A stretch of 64,000 bases of DNA from Zonotrichia leucophrys gambelii (GCF_028769735.1 NC_088171.1:134463033-134527032); one strand, 5' to 3'; shown: positions 13,535 through 27,694, counted from the stretch's first letter. The notes: generated from the letters alone by a model not told the origin. Numbers and translations are program-made.

Positions 13535-15006
13535 TTAACACAAAGTGTACTACCACAGGTCTCAAAGTCTATAACTAAGAGTATGAAGTTAGAGAAACCT
13601 ATTCCTTTACAGATTCTCCACACAGTGTAGATGCTGTAAAGCCAAGCCTCTCAGTACTACATTAATCTAATTTATGATGCAATTAATATATCTTTATTAC
13701 TGGTTTCTGCTACCCACACAATGATGATTTTCCTCCCACAATAAACACTAAATAATGATCAATTCTGTACTGGAAATGAAACTTCCCTCTGTTTTGAAGT
13801 GCCCTGTGTTTAATAATGAAAAAACATGCAGATATTTTATATGCTTGAGAGTAAAACTTTGTACTGATATGTGGTAACTACCTACAGCCTGAAAATGTCT
13901 TTGAAGTGTATCAGGGTCTATGCTGTACAATTGTTAGCAGAGTCCTTTCTCTGGTACTGGGGCAGTAATGACATAGAGAAACAGTTTTTTACAAAAAAAA
14001 AAATTCTTGGGAATAATTTACAAGTTTCTAATACAGTAGTCACTTCACAGACATCACAGCTCCAAAATCTGATTCCTTAAAAATTCACTATAGGGTTTAT
14101 TTATTTAACATTTATCTCACACTTAAAGTATGGCTTTTCCAGAGGGCATGATGGACCACATCACATTGGGGTTTTCAGGAAAATGAGAGCTAAAATGAAG
14201 AGCTAGATGTAGCACAAGAGATTACATGTCCCAGAATTTGTCCTGTGTCACTGCTTCTATACACTCATGGGCACAGATTGGTGTGTGTGGGACAGGAGGA
14301 GAGCTAAAGTCCCTAAGTGTTATCCATGTGCTATATCAGGGCCCAGATTTTGGATTTATTACTTTAAACACAACAAAATTGCTATAATCTTTGATTCTTG
14401 AACTCTTTCCATTGAGGATGTCCATATTCCTTTGAGGCCCTACTATGGATTCAAGACCTGACCTTGCAAATATAGTTTACATCACAGTCTACATGTGAAT
14501 GCATGTCCCATCTGATTACATTTTGAACTGAGATTCTACAGTTTTAGAGAATTGAATATTTATAATATTATTGCAATATAGTATCTTCTATTATGGAATG
14601 AATTAATGATCATTTAAAGAAAAAAATGTTATTTATCTGTTCTTATACAGAGGTATGTGCAAGCAGTTAATTTATTTTTCTCCTGTTCAATATTACAGCA
14701 TCTTCACTAGATGAGAGTAGCTTCAGTACTTTGAGGGAAATAATATTTAATTTTCAATTTTTTGGCTGGTTTAACCATAAAAAGGGTTATACTCATAGTA
14801 CACATAATCACTGTCAATGCAGGGACTCAGCTGCCAAACTGCTCCTTACAAAACTGACCTGTGGAACAATATAATGCAAACAAAATCTGGGAAAGTTATC
14901 GTAAAAGTTACTTTACAAAATTGTTTTTAAATTGTCCATATAAAATTGAAGTAACAAGTTGGGGTTTTTTCACTTTTCTCAAGCATAATATAGAGCAGTT
15001 CACTCT
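13535..15006. other. Intergenic, no recognisable feature
   Basis: AT-rich DNA with only short chance frames. No repeat family recognised. Confidence 0.55.
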
Positions 15007-15030
15007 CATATCTGTATTTATACAGATATG
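15007..15030. repeat. Perfect 10-bp hairpin with TTTA loop
   Basis: CATATCTGTA at 15007-15016 and TACAGATATG at 15021-15030 are exact reverse complements separated by four bases. The stem is too short for a microRNA precursor. No function is assigned. Confidence 0.85.
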
Positions 15031-15435
15031 TCATACAGACACCTTCAGGAACACTGGATATTGATGGATATTGTTTAGAACATAGATGAGTGAATGGCTT
15101 GTTATGAATAATTTATTTATATCTTTTTTGCAGATTGCAGTTCCTTCAAATTTATAAAATGCTCAGAATTAAAATAGCTTCTTTTGAAAAGATTTCATTT
15201 TAGGGAGGGAATATGAACTGGTTTTTTCAGAGTATTTGTGTGCCGGATGCCTTGATCAACAAAGTCATAATGGTACTGTTCTTAGTTCCAGATTGGATAG
15301 ACATCCAAGCAGCTCTATTGCAAATCCTCACGTATGCAAAGATAAATTTATATTTCAGGTTATTTTCATAGAAGTCACCTTGTGTTCTCTGTCTGCAAGC
15401 ATTTTAGCCACAAAAAGTAATTTGTACTGGCTTTA

Positions 15436-15502
15436 ATAAAAAACAAAAACAAAACAAAAAAAACCCCAAAAACAACAAAAAAAATCACAAAAAACCCACA
15501 AG
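15436..15502. repeat. A-rich low-complexity tract
   Basis: About 67 bases made almost only of A runs broken by C or CCCC. It could be a mutated poly(A) tail of a retroposed element, but no element body is recognisable on either side. Confidence 0.8.
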
Positions 15503-18500
15503 AAGGATAAAATGGAATTAAAGGAAATGCAAAAAAATAGTAAATCAGATAATCACAGAAAATATTTTGCATTATCTTTCTTTAGCTGATTTATAACCAT
15601 TAAATTGTTATTACTTTCTTTCTGTTAGTTTTTCCATAATTCATGAAATAAGCTCTGCAAAGTGTAATTTCTTGTTATGAGTCTTCTGTCTCCTCTGTTT
15701 ATTGAAAGATCTAAACCTGTTTTTCTTCTGTGCTAAATAATTACATGTCCTTTCCATGACATTTGAAAATCAATAAAGCATAATATTTAAAGGAAAAGTC
15801 AAAGCATGAATTTTTCATGGACAGATTATAGATTAATCTGATTGTTCTGAAAATGACTATTTTACAGGCACATGCAACTAATTAAAAGAAAATATGTACA
15901 ATCTTCCTCATGCATACCTTCCTCAGTGTACCTCTAAAACCAAAAAATATCTATGTCCTATGGCTTCTTCACATTCTGAAAATAATTTACTACCTACATA
16001 AATCTGGTGGGGTTCCAAGTCACTCTGTTCAGATCATGACCTGTAAGAATGCATTACAGTTCTTTCTGTAACCAAACTGGTGTCTGCTTTTGACCTACTC
16101 AGATGCTCAGGAGATGTCTGTTATGTGAGCTTGTAGTCTGAGACCCTAATGTACAGCTAAACAATTTTTATACAAATAAAACATAACAACTCAATTATAC
16201 TTATGAATAGTAATAGTAGTGATAACAACAGCAATACTAGTGTTGTTGTACATTGCACAAACATCAATATAATAATTAGATTTCCTTTTTTAATTCATCT
16301 CAAAAATATGTACCAGACAAGAAGCTGCCTCTGACAAGAAGCTAGACAGAGGTTGAAGGTGGCAAGAAAGCTATAAAGTCATTATTGCAATGTCTCTGTT
16401 TGTGCAACTGGGTCTATAGAGCTCATAAGCCCTCTCTCCTTCCTTTGCACTAACAAAATTGCAAAAGAAGAAAAGTTTTACAAAATCTAAGAAAGAAAAG
16501 AAAGGCAGAATCATGACATCAAAATCACAAAATATTTAAGGTCAGAGGTATTAGTAGAATAAAATTATTTTCATATCTAGTCTTGTGTCCTACCTACTGG
16601 CCCCTAATACACTGGCAACCCTTCCCAAGTAAATCTCTTAGCAGGAGGAGTCCTCAAGACAACTCTCCAGAAGGAATCCTATTTCTGTCTGACAGTTTTT
16701 GACAGAAAGCCAATCCCACTTCAGAGTCTCTCATGAATAAATACATAGTTATATTATCATTTAAATAGCATTTTACATCTAAGAGTCTCCAAATGCTTAT
16801 CAAACACTACTCACTTCCATTGCATCCAATTCTTAGGTGACTCTGAAAGATGCATCTCTTGCCTGAAGAAATTTCTCATTGTTCTTTCAGCCTCTACTAA
16901 ACTCAAAGTTGGGTCATTCAATTCAGAGGTTCCTAGACCTTTCCAGTAGACCTGGCCAGACCATCTGCCCCCCTCTAGCACATGAAGCTTTCTCTACTTT
17001 CAAATGGGTGATGTGTGGATGAAGAACATTTTAACGTGACATTGAAGATTTAGAGGAAAAGCAGAAGCTTGAAAATTGGTGACAGTAGCCATTTGCCTGG
17101 TACATTTTTATCACTTTGTAAATGTCTTCCTGTTGCCTCCTATGGGACATGCACAGTGGTGTCTCTGTTTACCCACACTGTCAGGATTTCTGATCCCTGG
17201 TTACCTTGGTCTATATGCCACTGTGTCACAGTCAATGACAGACCAGGCTTAGTCATCTCTGAATATAACTCAGAAATGCTTTTGGGCTTTGAAAAGGTGA
17301 AAGCAGTATGTGGGTAGTGTATCTATGGAAAACCACAGACATTCTAACTATGCTTTTCCTTGTAATTGGTGAATCACATAAAATGTCTCCTACAGAAAAC
17401 TGTTGGACAATATATGGATGGGATTTGCATTTTTCTTCTGTGATGCATATTTTATAGGTTGCTTGAGTCAAAGGAAGCATAAAGACATACTGATTTTTAA
17501 ATTTTGTTCAGTCTTGTATTCTGCAGTACTATCAACACACAGTTTGTGCTTTCAAAAGAACAGTATTCCTTAGCAGATAATTGAGACTTTTTCCATTCCT
17601 TTTAATGATATGGAAACTTTTAAATTGATGATCTTGTAGATATTCAAAGGCCAGGAGGGCAATAAATTTATCGTGATTAAATCCAGTAGAGATATTATAG
17701 CACTTACTGTGATATTTATCTTGGAAGTTTTTTTCATTGGGCTTCAAAGGTGTCCATGACATGTTCATATAGTGGAATAGTTTTTCTGTATTTTAAACAT
17801 ATTCCAAGTACTTTTAGAAAAGTCCTTACTTGCTAATTAGCTTTTTCAATAATAATGAAGACTAAAGCTGATATTAGACACCTGTGAAAAATACTAACAA
17901 ATGTTCTTATGGTATTAACTATATGATAAAAAAATTCATAGTTTAGATTAAACAGTTCAAAGAAATTAATTTAAGAATGAGACATTTCCTCCAAGCATCC
18001 TTTCCATTTGCCTAGTTCCACTTCATTCTTCTCTGAACCAAGGCTATTAGAATGTTCAGAGGTTATTTGGATTTTTAGAAATTAGAAATACAATGTGTTT
18101 TATAAAGAGATGATAAAGAAGCAGAAATTCAAAATTAAGATGAGCAGTTAACTGTGGATGGGACATGATCCAACAAAAATGCACATTCTCTCTTTGATTT
18201 CTTTACATTTACCACAGGAATCTCACAAGTATGGCCAGAGCTCTTATCCCCAAAAAATCCTTTTAGCTGTGTGAATTCTGTTGGAGATTCAAGCCTTATT
18301 AAATTCAGCATCTTAGTTATTCCCCAGAGGAGTAGTTAGGAGGAAGTATAAGTACAGTTTTCTTAGCATCTTAATCCAGTTTCCCTCCTAACTCATATAT
18401 AGGTACCTGCAGGGAATTACAGCTTCACAATTCATCTTGTAGAGCTTCTTCCATAGGCAACAGTGCAGTGCACAAGTCTGTCTGTCTACTTCTATGACAC

Positions 18501-19975
18501 AAATGAATAGGGCTCTACAGGACTTCCACCTCCAATCTGAAATCTTGAATGCTTGCCTTAAAGAACAAGAATTCTTTTCATGGTAGGCTATAATAGTGTA
18601 CAGATAATGGACACCTATTATTAGCCTCTTGCACTAGATATGTTTAATAACTCCTCACATGAAGGCTCCAGAAACCAGGAAATTATAAAAGCAAAGTTTC
18701 TTGGCCCTAAATCTTTACTTATTAAGGCATGCAAATGATCACTTTTGATTTACATCAATAAAAAGGTATGTAAGAGAAATATGAGTAAGAACCTCTGAGT
18801 TCAGATTGTTTGCAGTATGATGGCCAAATACTATCCACATTCCCATGGCTTTAAATGTCATGAGTTACTCCAGGGACAGACAAGTTTTATTTCAGATCTG
18901 GTGCCATACAGATTTTTGACCCCCTACATATTTTTTTCATACAGGCAGCATATATTCTCCACCTTGTTTCCCCCTTTTCATTTCTCAGTTTTAACAGCAA
19001 CTGATGATGCAAAAATAAATAAAGAAAAGCTCTCTCATTTGAAATATGTTTCCCAAAGATGTTAGTTGAGGGGGGAATTAAAAAGAAAGCATCAAAACTT
19101 AATGTAGAAAATTCCTGCTGAGCTTAGAATTTTTGAGTACTCACATACTCTCAGCTATGTTGAGGATGGGCCAAAGACGATTTCAATGTACCACCACCAC
19201 TGTTTAATCCTTTCTACATAGTTTAAGTGAATGGCTCCTCTTGTAATTTTGAAACTCTTCCCAATGTAATCATTTTAACAAAAATGGCGATTCAGCCTTT
19301 GGAATTTCTTCAGCAAATCCTTCTCTGATATTATTTATTATTGCACTTTCTGCAGCACATAATCTCAGTGACAAGTGTATCCAGGTAATGTAATTAGATA
19401 TCACTGGGAAATTGTGTTTATATGACTACTTTTTCAAAATCTCTTGCAAATAAAATGCAAGTTTCAGAAGAACATTTTAGTAATGATGCCATTCTTGCAG
19501 TTATTTGTATTTCCACCTGCAATCACCTTTCTGAAATTTCAGCAATGGAGCTAGAATTTTCTTACGAGACATGTGCCTTGGTCTAAATTTGATAAAATTC
19601 ACACAAAGTGAATTCAGCTTTACCTAAAACTGAAGTATGTGGAAAAAAAAAGGTGTTCCCTATGTTTAGAAATCACTCAGTGGCTATTTCTCACAATACC
19701 AGAAGCACAGCAAACATTTGAACACAAGACAATGTTTTACTGAAGATGGGAAGCCCACCCCTTTGCCTCCTCTGTGAAAAAAACCTACAAGAATATAAGT
19801 CCTTCTTAAATTTATGAATCACATGTTATCAGACAGTTATTTTGACTTTGATTAAAGCCTATGCATGTGTTATGGAGGCTTCTGTCTGTGGTGGGGTGAG
19901 TACTGCTACCTAAGCTTCTGTATAATGGGATTGTTCTGCTGGCCTTCCCCATGACACGCATTTTCTACTCACCTG
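15503..19975. other. Intergenic, no recognisable feature
   Basis: About 4.5 kb of AT-rich sequence. The open frames at 17069-17317 and 18817-19065 have no domain similarity that I know and no conserved splice context. No transposon recognised. Confidence 0.5.
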
Positions 19976-20021
19976 AAAATGAAGATAAAACTAAACCTAA
20001 AATGAAGACAAAACTAAACCT
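19976..20021. repeat. Tandem duplication, 23 bp x 2
   Basis: The unit beginning AAAATGAAGATAAAACTAAA appears at 19976-19998 and 19999-20021 with one T/C difference (GAAGAT versus GAAGAC). This is a local duplication and a candidate length polymorphism. Confidence 0.9.
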
Positions 20022-22778
20022 AAAACCAATCTAAGAACTGAAAGTTTTCCACCTTAGGCTTATGATCCAAACACTCAGAATATCCCTCAGTGATGCTAAA
20101 CTTAGGAGATGTGGCAAAAGTAGTGACAAATCTTGGACCTGCATTTGGGAGTCTTGTCATTCACCATGGTAACCACAGAATCAGTTTTTCATGCTCTCTA
20201 TGCCATGGGTAACTCTTTCTTGTGAACTTGGCTCCTTATCTTAATCTGTTTAATTTTGTCTAAATAGATTAAAAAATCTGAAAATATTCTGTTACTGAAG
20301 ATCAAATAAAGCAGCCATATGGATTCCTAGCTTTTAATGGAGAGTCACTGCTTCATAGCGAGTCCAAATATGGTTGATTTTGGACCCGGTAATTTTAGGT
20401 TTAAAGAAGAAGGCGTCTTTTAAAATGTGCAAAGGATAATTTAATGCTTAAAAATGTTGCTTCAAAATGATGAGAATAGCCAAATATCTATCTCTATGAG
20501 ACCAACAATATGAAAAGTACATCACTTGCAAAATGTATTTTTTTTATGGCTTAAGGTTCCCAGGAAGATTCTGTGGTATTAAATGATCAAAAAGACACAC
20601 CATCCTGAGTCTGGCATATGGCCTTGTTTATAGGCAAAAGAAGCTTTACCACAAAATCTAGGAAAAAAAGACTAGAATTATCCTGGTCAAATGAAACATT
20701 TATCTGAAAATCCATACTTTAACAAAGTAATGAGAGTTGTTTATATTAATCTTAATGCCTAAAAAGCAACTGTATACTTAACATTTTAAGAAATATTCTG
20801 GTCATCAAAAATTACATGAAATTGATCAAAAAAGGAATAAAGATTAAAACTATTAAGTAAAAAGTAGGTTAATATTTTTAGTCAACACTAGTTCAAAGCA
20901 TATCCAGAAATATATCCAAAGACTGCTTCAGGTATAACAAAGTTTGAAAAATATTTTTCTATCAGAAGGCCAGGTAAGAAAAGACATTCCTAGAAAAAAG
21001 TGAGATTATTAGACTTTCTTCATAATCAAATAGCTTCTAAAAGACAATGCCAGAAGACGATATTAGAGTCCATGACGGCTGCTTGGTCTGTTAACATTAC
21101 TGTCTAACCCCATATTAAAGGGATTTGATGAGGACATTAGTGAGCGGCAGGGTCTACCCTGGCAAACTCCATCAGAGACAATACATGTAATAATGCTAAC
21201 ATTAATTAATAGCATAGAACGGATTAGGTGCTCTTTAAGGAGAAGATACTGCTTGAGGTTCAACAGTCAATGCACATACCAGAGAAACTCACAAATATAG
21301 ACTACTATTAGAAATACGCCTTATGTTTTTATGACTATATATACACACATAACCCATTTTGGAAAATTTTGTATCAAGATCCCAGTGAAAATGGCAACAA
21401 AAGTGTATCTGACTTACTCCAGTGTAACTGGATCTGAGAACACAGTATTGCTTTACTTGCTAAAATTATATGCATTACTGTTCTCAGTTATCTATTTCTT
21501 GCCTTTTCTCAAACATAGAAAGTGTTTCCTGTAGTACTCCAACTCTTATGAGTCCAGTGCTAAAATGTTTATAGGCTCTAACAAGTATTTCCTGGGTTCA
21601 ATTGGATGATTGAGATAACAAAACATTAAACAAGAAATTAATCACAAACTCTAATCTCCACTTTTTCCTTCGATAAAAAACTGCCTCATATTTAACAACT
21701 GACATTGGTGATTATGTGTGCTGGTAATTCAGATCTCAATGGAGTTCCCTGCCAAACCACCCACAGCAGGAGCTGGCACAAGGCCTATGCTGTGGAGGGA
21801 TCAGAAATGGTGTGTACATAGAATCAAGTAATTTTTGTGGTGGGAAGGAGAGCTGCTCAGTGTTAGCCAAAGGTGTAGAGAAAAAAGTACTAGTTACAGA
21901 CTGACCTTCTGTGGCAAAACTTTTATCTGGCACAAATATGTACCATACTGCTGAAGACAATTAAACTGTGCCTGTTTATGCTCTGGCTATAATTTGGTCT
22001 TTACTTTCAATTTCATTAGTAGAGTGATGCAGTTGAGATCCAGTCATTCCTAACCAGATATATATTTTGCTGCTGTCTTGCTAATGTAGACTTTGAACTT
22101 CTGCCAAAATGCCTATTCCAAATTTAATTGAATAAATATTGGAATGAATCTAAGTTTGAATCATAAATTCATTTCTGAGGCAGCATGCCCCAGTACTAGA
22201 TTTCCTTTGTGCATGATCTTCTCTCACAGGCAACATGGAGCCACTCCTTCTCAAATCCTTATGATAAAGCAGAAGCCATCTTCCTGGTTACCTCCTATTT
22301 CTTTTCTCAATTCATGAAAACCTGTTCTCTCTAATGGCATATTTATTGCTACTCTTGCAGATAGATGAACTATACCAAGCATAATCTGACCACAGATGGT
22401 ATAAAGCTCACTTTAATCAATCTCTTGCTGTGTTCCTGGAATCAGAATTGGCCTGGCCCCAACTTCATAAGCTTGTTATGTCAATGTGTAGGCTGTACGA
22501 AACATCAGGTGCATGGGGCACTAATCTGTTTATTTTTGCTCAACAAGCTATAGACTGTTTTCACAACATAGATTTCAGATGAGAAAATGTTTGTTTGCTG
22601 GTCACTGACACTTTAGGATTTCAAGGGCCACTAATCTGTCAAACCTGAGTGGTTCCAGGGTGTTTAGACCTGTCATTTCCTAGCAGGTAATCAGATGATA
22701 GAGACAGCTTTGATCTTTAAGAACCCAGTTTAGGTTCATTTTATTAAAATCTTTGCTTAGAGATAAATATTAAAGCAG
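20022..22778. other. Intergenic; possible conserved non-coding block at 21060-21250
   Basis: No gene found. The part at 21060-21250 has balanced composition and contains ATTAATTAAT near 21203-21212, which includes homeodomain-type TAAT cores. That is compatible with a conserved element upstream of a developmental gene. This is inference from texture only; an alignment to other birds would decide it. Confidence 0.35.
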
Positions 22779-22995
22779 CAGGGGTTGGCCTGATAACAAA
22801 CTGGATAAGACTAGTCTGGAGAGAGAGAAGGTGGCTCCATTTGGCATCCAGTGAGGGACATGCTGGGCAGCATCTGCCATCGTCTGGCGCCCAGCAGCAG
22901 GTGAGCAACCGGCCCGAGTGCCAGGGAGATCTGTGCAGGCATGAGCCAGAGGAGCAGCTCCCCCAGAGCCCCCTCTGACCTCCTTATGGAGCATG
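22779..22995. other. GC-rich patch of unknown origin
   Basis: About 215 bases with clearly higher GC than the flanks, including several CpG and 'agcagcag'-type words. No CR1 block, LTR end, tRNA-like A/B box or coding domain is recognisable. The minus-strand frame 22770-23006 looks like a consequence of composition. It could be a fragment of an unrecognised repeat or a regulatory element. Confidence 0.45.
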
Positions 22996-24639
22996 GTTAG
23001 CATCAAAAGGACACAATTGAAATTCCAGCACGGTTTTGTAACACTTGCTTACTGTTCAGCTTGGAGCACTCTATTTTCTGTCTTTTGACAGAAAGGCAAC
23101 AACCATGGGTTAAAATGTGACAAAGTTTTTTCTAGGCAAAAGATGGAAAACTTCTGCTCATTCCATTTTAATACTGAGCTAGATTTGAAACCAGGCCTTA
23201 AAAATAGTTTCTGTGAGATCATTATTTGCAAGATGAAAATGAGGATGTAGCACTAGGGTCTGCAATGTGGGAGATGGAAAACATTTTTTCAGTGCATTGA
23301 TTTTATTTTTTTAAACAGTTGCTTGATGTTTCCCCAAGGTCTGGAAATTAAAGTAAATCATGGAGAAAATGGGGTAGTGAATAGAGATGAAAATAGACAA
23401 TCTAATTCGAGCCTTAAATGAATATATCACATTCTTCTGAAAGTTATCCAGTGCCAGTACAATTTACTGTAAAGATAATATCCCTTTCTGTAGCCATATC
23501 CTTGGATGAGCAGAAAATTATACGTACATGATATGATACACTGAAAGTGAAAATCAAATTTCACACAGCTTTTAAAAAAGCATTCAAATACACAAGAATG
23601 TTGAAAAAAATAAATACACAGAGTGCCATGCTTAATTGCTTAAAAAACCTCTCAACATACTTTAACTGATTGCATGATAAAGTATGCTCAATTCTTTAAA
23701 TGACTACAGAATCTGAGAATTTTTGATGTGTTTTGCTAGGTTTTTATTCAGGTCAAATCTCCATCATTTTCAATAACTACTAAGTTTCTAATTTTGAAGA
23801 TCCAATGAACGTATAATAACAATTTTTATGACCTGAAAAAAAGTGACTCTATATGAAAAGTCTTAAGCAGCATAAAATCAGTTGCACATGGGTCCTATTG
23901 AACATGATGATAACATAAAAAGATGGAAAATACAGCTTTGTTGGAACAGCACCTTCTCTATCATGATTCTCAAAAAGTCAGTTTCAACACAGTTTTCTTG
24001 AATGGAACTTATTTGGCATAACCCTGCAAGATGTTGAGTGCTCATAATAATACTGAAATGACATTCTTGAAATCTGTATGATATATGACTGATGGGATTC
24101 AACATTTTTTAGGTACTTTGGTCATCCTTGGATGCAAAGCCATTTGAAATATAGCTATTCATATTGCACAGTAAAACCTAAACATTTCTTTCTGGGTCTA
24201 TATAGGGTTTAGGGTGGTTGAAGAGGGACAATCTTCCAACTATTAGAGTAGTTGTGAACTCCATATGAGAGAAAACTTTAAATGACTGTGCAATGTTCTG
24301 TATAATGTTTTCAAAAGCTCTCTTGGTTGTATTTAAAATGTTGCCTTAGAGCATCCTTAAGTACTTATATTTTACGCAGAGAAATTAAAAAATAATGTAC
24401 AATGGGCAAAACACAGTCCTATGTAGGCTGCATGTAAGCCAAAAAATGGCTTAATCTGATACTTACAAAAATGTGATTGCGGTACAACACTAAGTAAATT
24501 TTCACAAGACAATAAGATTATTATTGAGAGCAATAAATGCATCTCAACATCCTGTCATATAGAGAATATTCAAAACCTTATGAGTTTTAGGATTAATTAT
24601 ATCAAAGGGCTATAAAATCAGAGAAGTGCTAGCTAGGCA
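22996..24639. other. Intergenic, no recognisable feature
   Basis: AT-rich. No coding exon, RNA gene or repeat family recognised. Confidence 0.55.
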
Positions 24640-24790
24640 GACTTTTGCAGATCATGTAATCCAATACAATTCTTTAATATAGGAGATCACCAGTGTTTAA
24701 TTAGTAACATCTTTGCCTTACAGAGTCTTGACAAACTCCAGAGATGGAAATTTCATCATCTGTTCCAGCACTGCATTACTCCTTATCAAA
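24640..24790 (-). mobile_element. Probable ancient CR1/LINE 3' fragment, reverse orientation
   Basis: Weak but ordered similarity to reverse-strand CR1 3' sequence: 'cagatcatgtaatccaatac', 'ccagagatggaaatttcatc', 'ctgttccagcactgcattac'. The last block corresponds to the family's 'cctgttccagtgc..gcatca' region. Highly diverged, so the family assignment is tentative. Confidence 0.5.
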
Positions 24791-24964
24791 TTTTTTACCT
24801 AATCACTGACCTCAGTATTACAAGCCTCAGTTTGTGGCAGGGCAGGCAGCCTGCTGAGTCCCTAGGAAAATAATAATTTACCTTTATCAAGTCTTTTGAT
24901 ACTGACTTACACATTGTTCTTGAAGGCAAATGAGTAGATTCCAGTCTAGATGAGTAAAAAGATG

Positions 24965-25880
24965 ATTGGAGGGTAGTGGGCTCAGTGAGTAGAGGTTAAT
25001 GGATTTGTGCTCTGTCTGGAGGTGGCAAAAAAGTGTAGAACTGCAGGAGTCTGTTCTGGTACCTGTTCAGTTTAACACCATTATCCTGAAGAAATGACTG
25101 TGCTGTCTGCTCAGGTTTTCCAGGACACACTAAATTGGAGTGAACACCTGACACAGTTGAGAGCATATTGCCATCCAAGGTGCCCTAGGCTGAAAGTATG
25201 GTCCAACAGGAACCCTATAAAATTCCCCAAGGATGAATGCAAAATCCTTCTTAGAAAGAGGAAGCCCTGGGAACAATATGGGCTGGGAAGGGCCTGGCTG
25301 GGGAGCTGCTGTGCTGTAAAGCACCTGGGGGTCTTCACTGATAGAAGGCTGAGCATGAGCCAGCAGCGTCCGGACAGGAAAGGCGGCCGATTGCCTTCTG
25401 TGTGAAATGAACAGGGCACAGCAAACACACACCAGGCAGCTCCATTCTACCCAGCACTCGTGAGACCACACCTGAACCCTGCATCCAGCTTTGGATATTC
25501 CAGTACAAAAAATATTCTGAACAAGTGAATCAAATGCAAGAAAGAACCACCACAATGGTGGTTGTTGCTGGAGCATTTGTCTTGTCAAGAAAAAGTGAGG
25601 TAGCTGGGCTTGCTCACACCAGAGAATAAAAGAGTTCAAAAAGTTTAATGGCAACCTACCAATACCAACAGGGAGCTAGGGAATAGGATGTCAGGCTCTT
25701 CAAAGTGGTGCATATTGGGTGGATGATGTACAGCATGCATAAGTTGAAGCAAGAGAGGCTCAGACTGGAGAGAATGATAAACTTTTAAACAATGAGGGCA
25801 ATCAAAAAATGGAAAAGGTTGGCAAGTGAGGTTATGCAGTTTCCATCCCCAAAGATTTTTAGACCAGACTGTGTGAAGCC
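24965..25880 (+). mobile_element. CR1 LINE ORF2 end and 3' region, decayed
   Basis: The longest CR1 copy in the window, about 0.9 kb. Recognisable ORF2 landmarks in order: 'agtctgttctggtacctgtt' (reverse transcriptase region), 'gtaaagcacctgggggtctt', 'aaggctgagcatgagccagc', 'gaacagggcacagcaaacac', 'cccagcactcgtgagaccac', 'acctgaaccctgcatccagc', then 'agagaggctcagactggaga'. In CR1 this part encodes the end of the reverse transcriptase ORF. Here the frame is broken by stops and shifts, so the copy is dead. The 174-aa minus-strand frame at 25130-25654 is the antisense shadow of this GC-richer block. Confidence 0.85.
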
Positions 25881-27694
25881 ATAAGAAAACAGGTCTAATC
25901 TCACAGCTGACTATGCTTTAAACAGGAAGTCAGCCCAGAGGTTTCTTGAGTTCTTCTGTCTAGCCTGAATTATCTTATCGCCACTTATTGAAACACTTGT
26001 TGAGAAGAGTTTTTCTCCCTCATGTTTGTAACTGCCCTTCAATTAGTTAATTCATTGCCTCTGTCTTCTCTCTGACAGTCCAAAAAACCTCTTCCTACAA
26101 GCATTTTTCTCTGACCATCTTTGTAGATAACTTTTAATTATGCTTAAGAGCATCAGTTCTCTTTTGAGACAGAGACATTGCTAAAGACAGTAAGTCCTAC
26201 GTGTTTCCCTTTGAATTTCAGTCAAATCTCTGCAATTGCCTTTCACTTGATCACCCTTCTTACAGATGCTCCAATCCTTTCCACAGTAATGCTCAGGAAT
26301 AAATCTGAATTTAAAAATACTCAATTAATGTGTAGTGAGATAATGCAAATGCACTGGACATACATATATGCAATTTTTTTCCCTAGGCCCAAGCTGAAAA
26401 ATTAAACTATTAATGTGAATTGTCCAGGGAGTCAAAAAGAGGGACACAAGAAAAGAAAAGAAAGACAAAAGCGAGAAAATAGAATTTTATCTCTGTTAAA
26501 ATTTATGGCAACATTTCATTGACTTGAGTGGAACCAATATTTCATCCAGTTTTTCCAAAAAAACCTCATTCTGAGAGATCACCTCTAAATTTCAATCTTC
26601 TGTTTTGTGAATAATAAATTGCCCTTGATCTTGTTGGCTCCTGGTTGTACTGTCTGCATTATTACACACCTGTGTACTAATCTTTTCTTCTCATAGGAGA
26701 AGAAAAAATACAGTCTGTCTTGGATGGGAAATAGTAACAGAACATGTTCAGCACTGCACTCAGTTAGATATTTCTGTATTTTTGAATCACAAGAATCCTC
26801 TGTTTATCTGCATTTCCCAGGTTACTCCTTTCCTCTGGAGCAGTGCAGTATTTCAGGCATTGACCTGAAGACCTAGCAAGAAACATGTCAGGGTTTATTG
26901 ATGTCATACGTGACACACAGATGAGATGTGCATTAGAAAGTAATTTCCCTCTTAAGAGACCACAGAAACTGGGTTTTTTGGTGCAGATAAAAACAATTTC
27001 AGCTTCAAAAAGACTCTTCATTTTCAAGGAATAGGCAGAGTAATATCTTAGTGCTGTCATAAAAATGAGTTTGTGCTCTAACTTTAGTGACTCAATAACG
27101 TGAAACACCAATATAATTCATCACACTGTCAGAAAGAAAGAAACAAAGAGGAGGGAAATAAAACATCATATTATATTGTAAAACCAGCATTTGTAGTTCC
27201 AAGGGAGTTGGGAACCCAGGTGATTGATATTTAAATATCAGATCACTAAAAATAGCTCAGTTAATAACTGTCATTTTAAAATGCTTAATTATTTAATTTG
27301 ATTTTTTTTCTTTTCTGGAGAGCAGTCTTTTGGTTTATCTTCATCTGTTTTAATAAGGAGTCTTTCAGTTAGAGCTCTGAGTGAATTCTGAGAATATTAC
27401 TTCTCATTTCTGATTAATATCTTAAAATAATTATCTTTTCACACTATACTTTTCTGAGATATAATTTCTGAGCTGATCTAATATAATGGGTCATGTTACT
27501 TTGTTTCTAAGCCATTTAGAGAAATGCAGCAGATTTAATCAGTTATTCACTAAAAGAAATTAATGCAGTGTCACATGGGATCTTCATTAAACCAGGAATT
27601 AACAGAAGAATTGTATTATAGGTAAAAAAACTGACCAATGAAATCTGAAAAAGAGCTGCAATTAGTTTTTTTTTTCATAGAAGAAACTTATTGG
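25881..27694. other. Intergenic, no recognisable feature
   Basis: No gene recognised. The 115-aa minus-strand frame at 26764-27111 has no domain that I know. A pyrimidine-leaning stretch at about 25980-26130 might be a very old LINE fragment, but I cannot support a call. Confidence 0.5.

Noticed and set aside
25130..25654. Minus-strand open frame of 174 codons
   Set aside because: It is antisense to a plus-strand CR1 ORF2 remnant.
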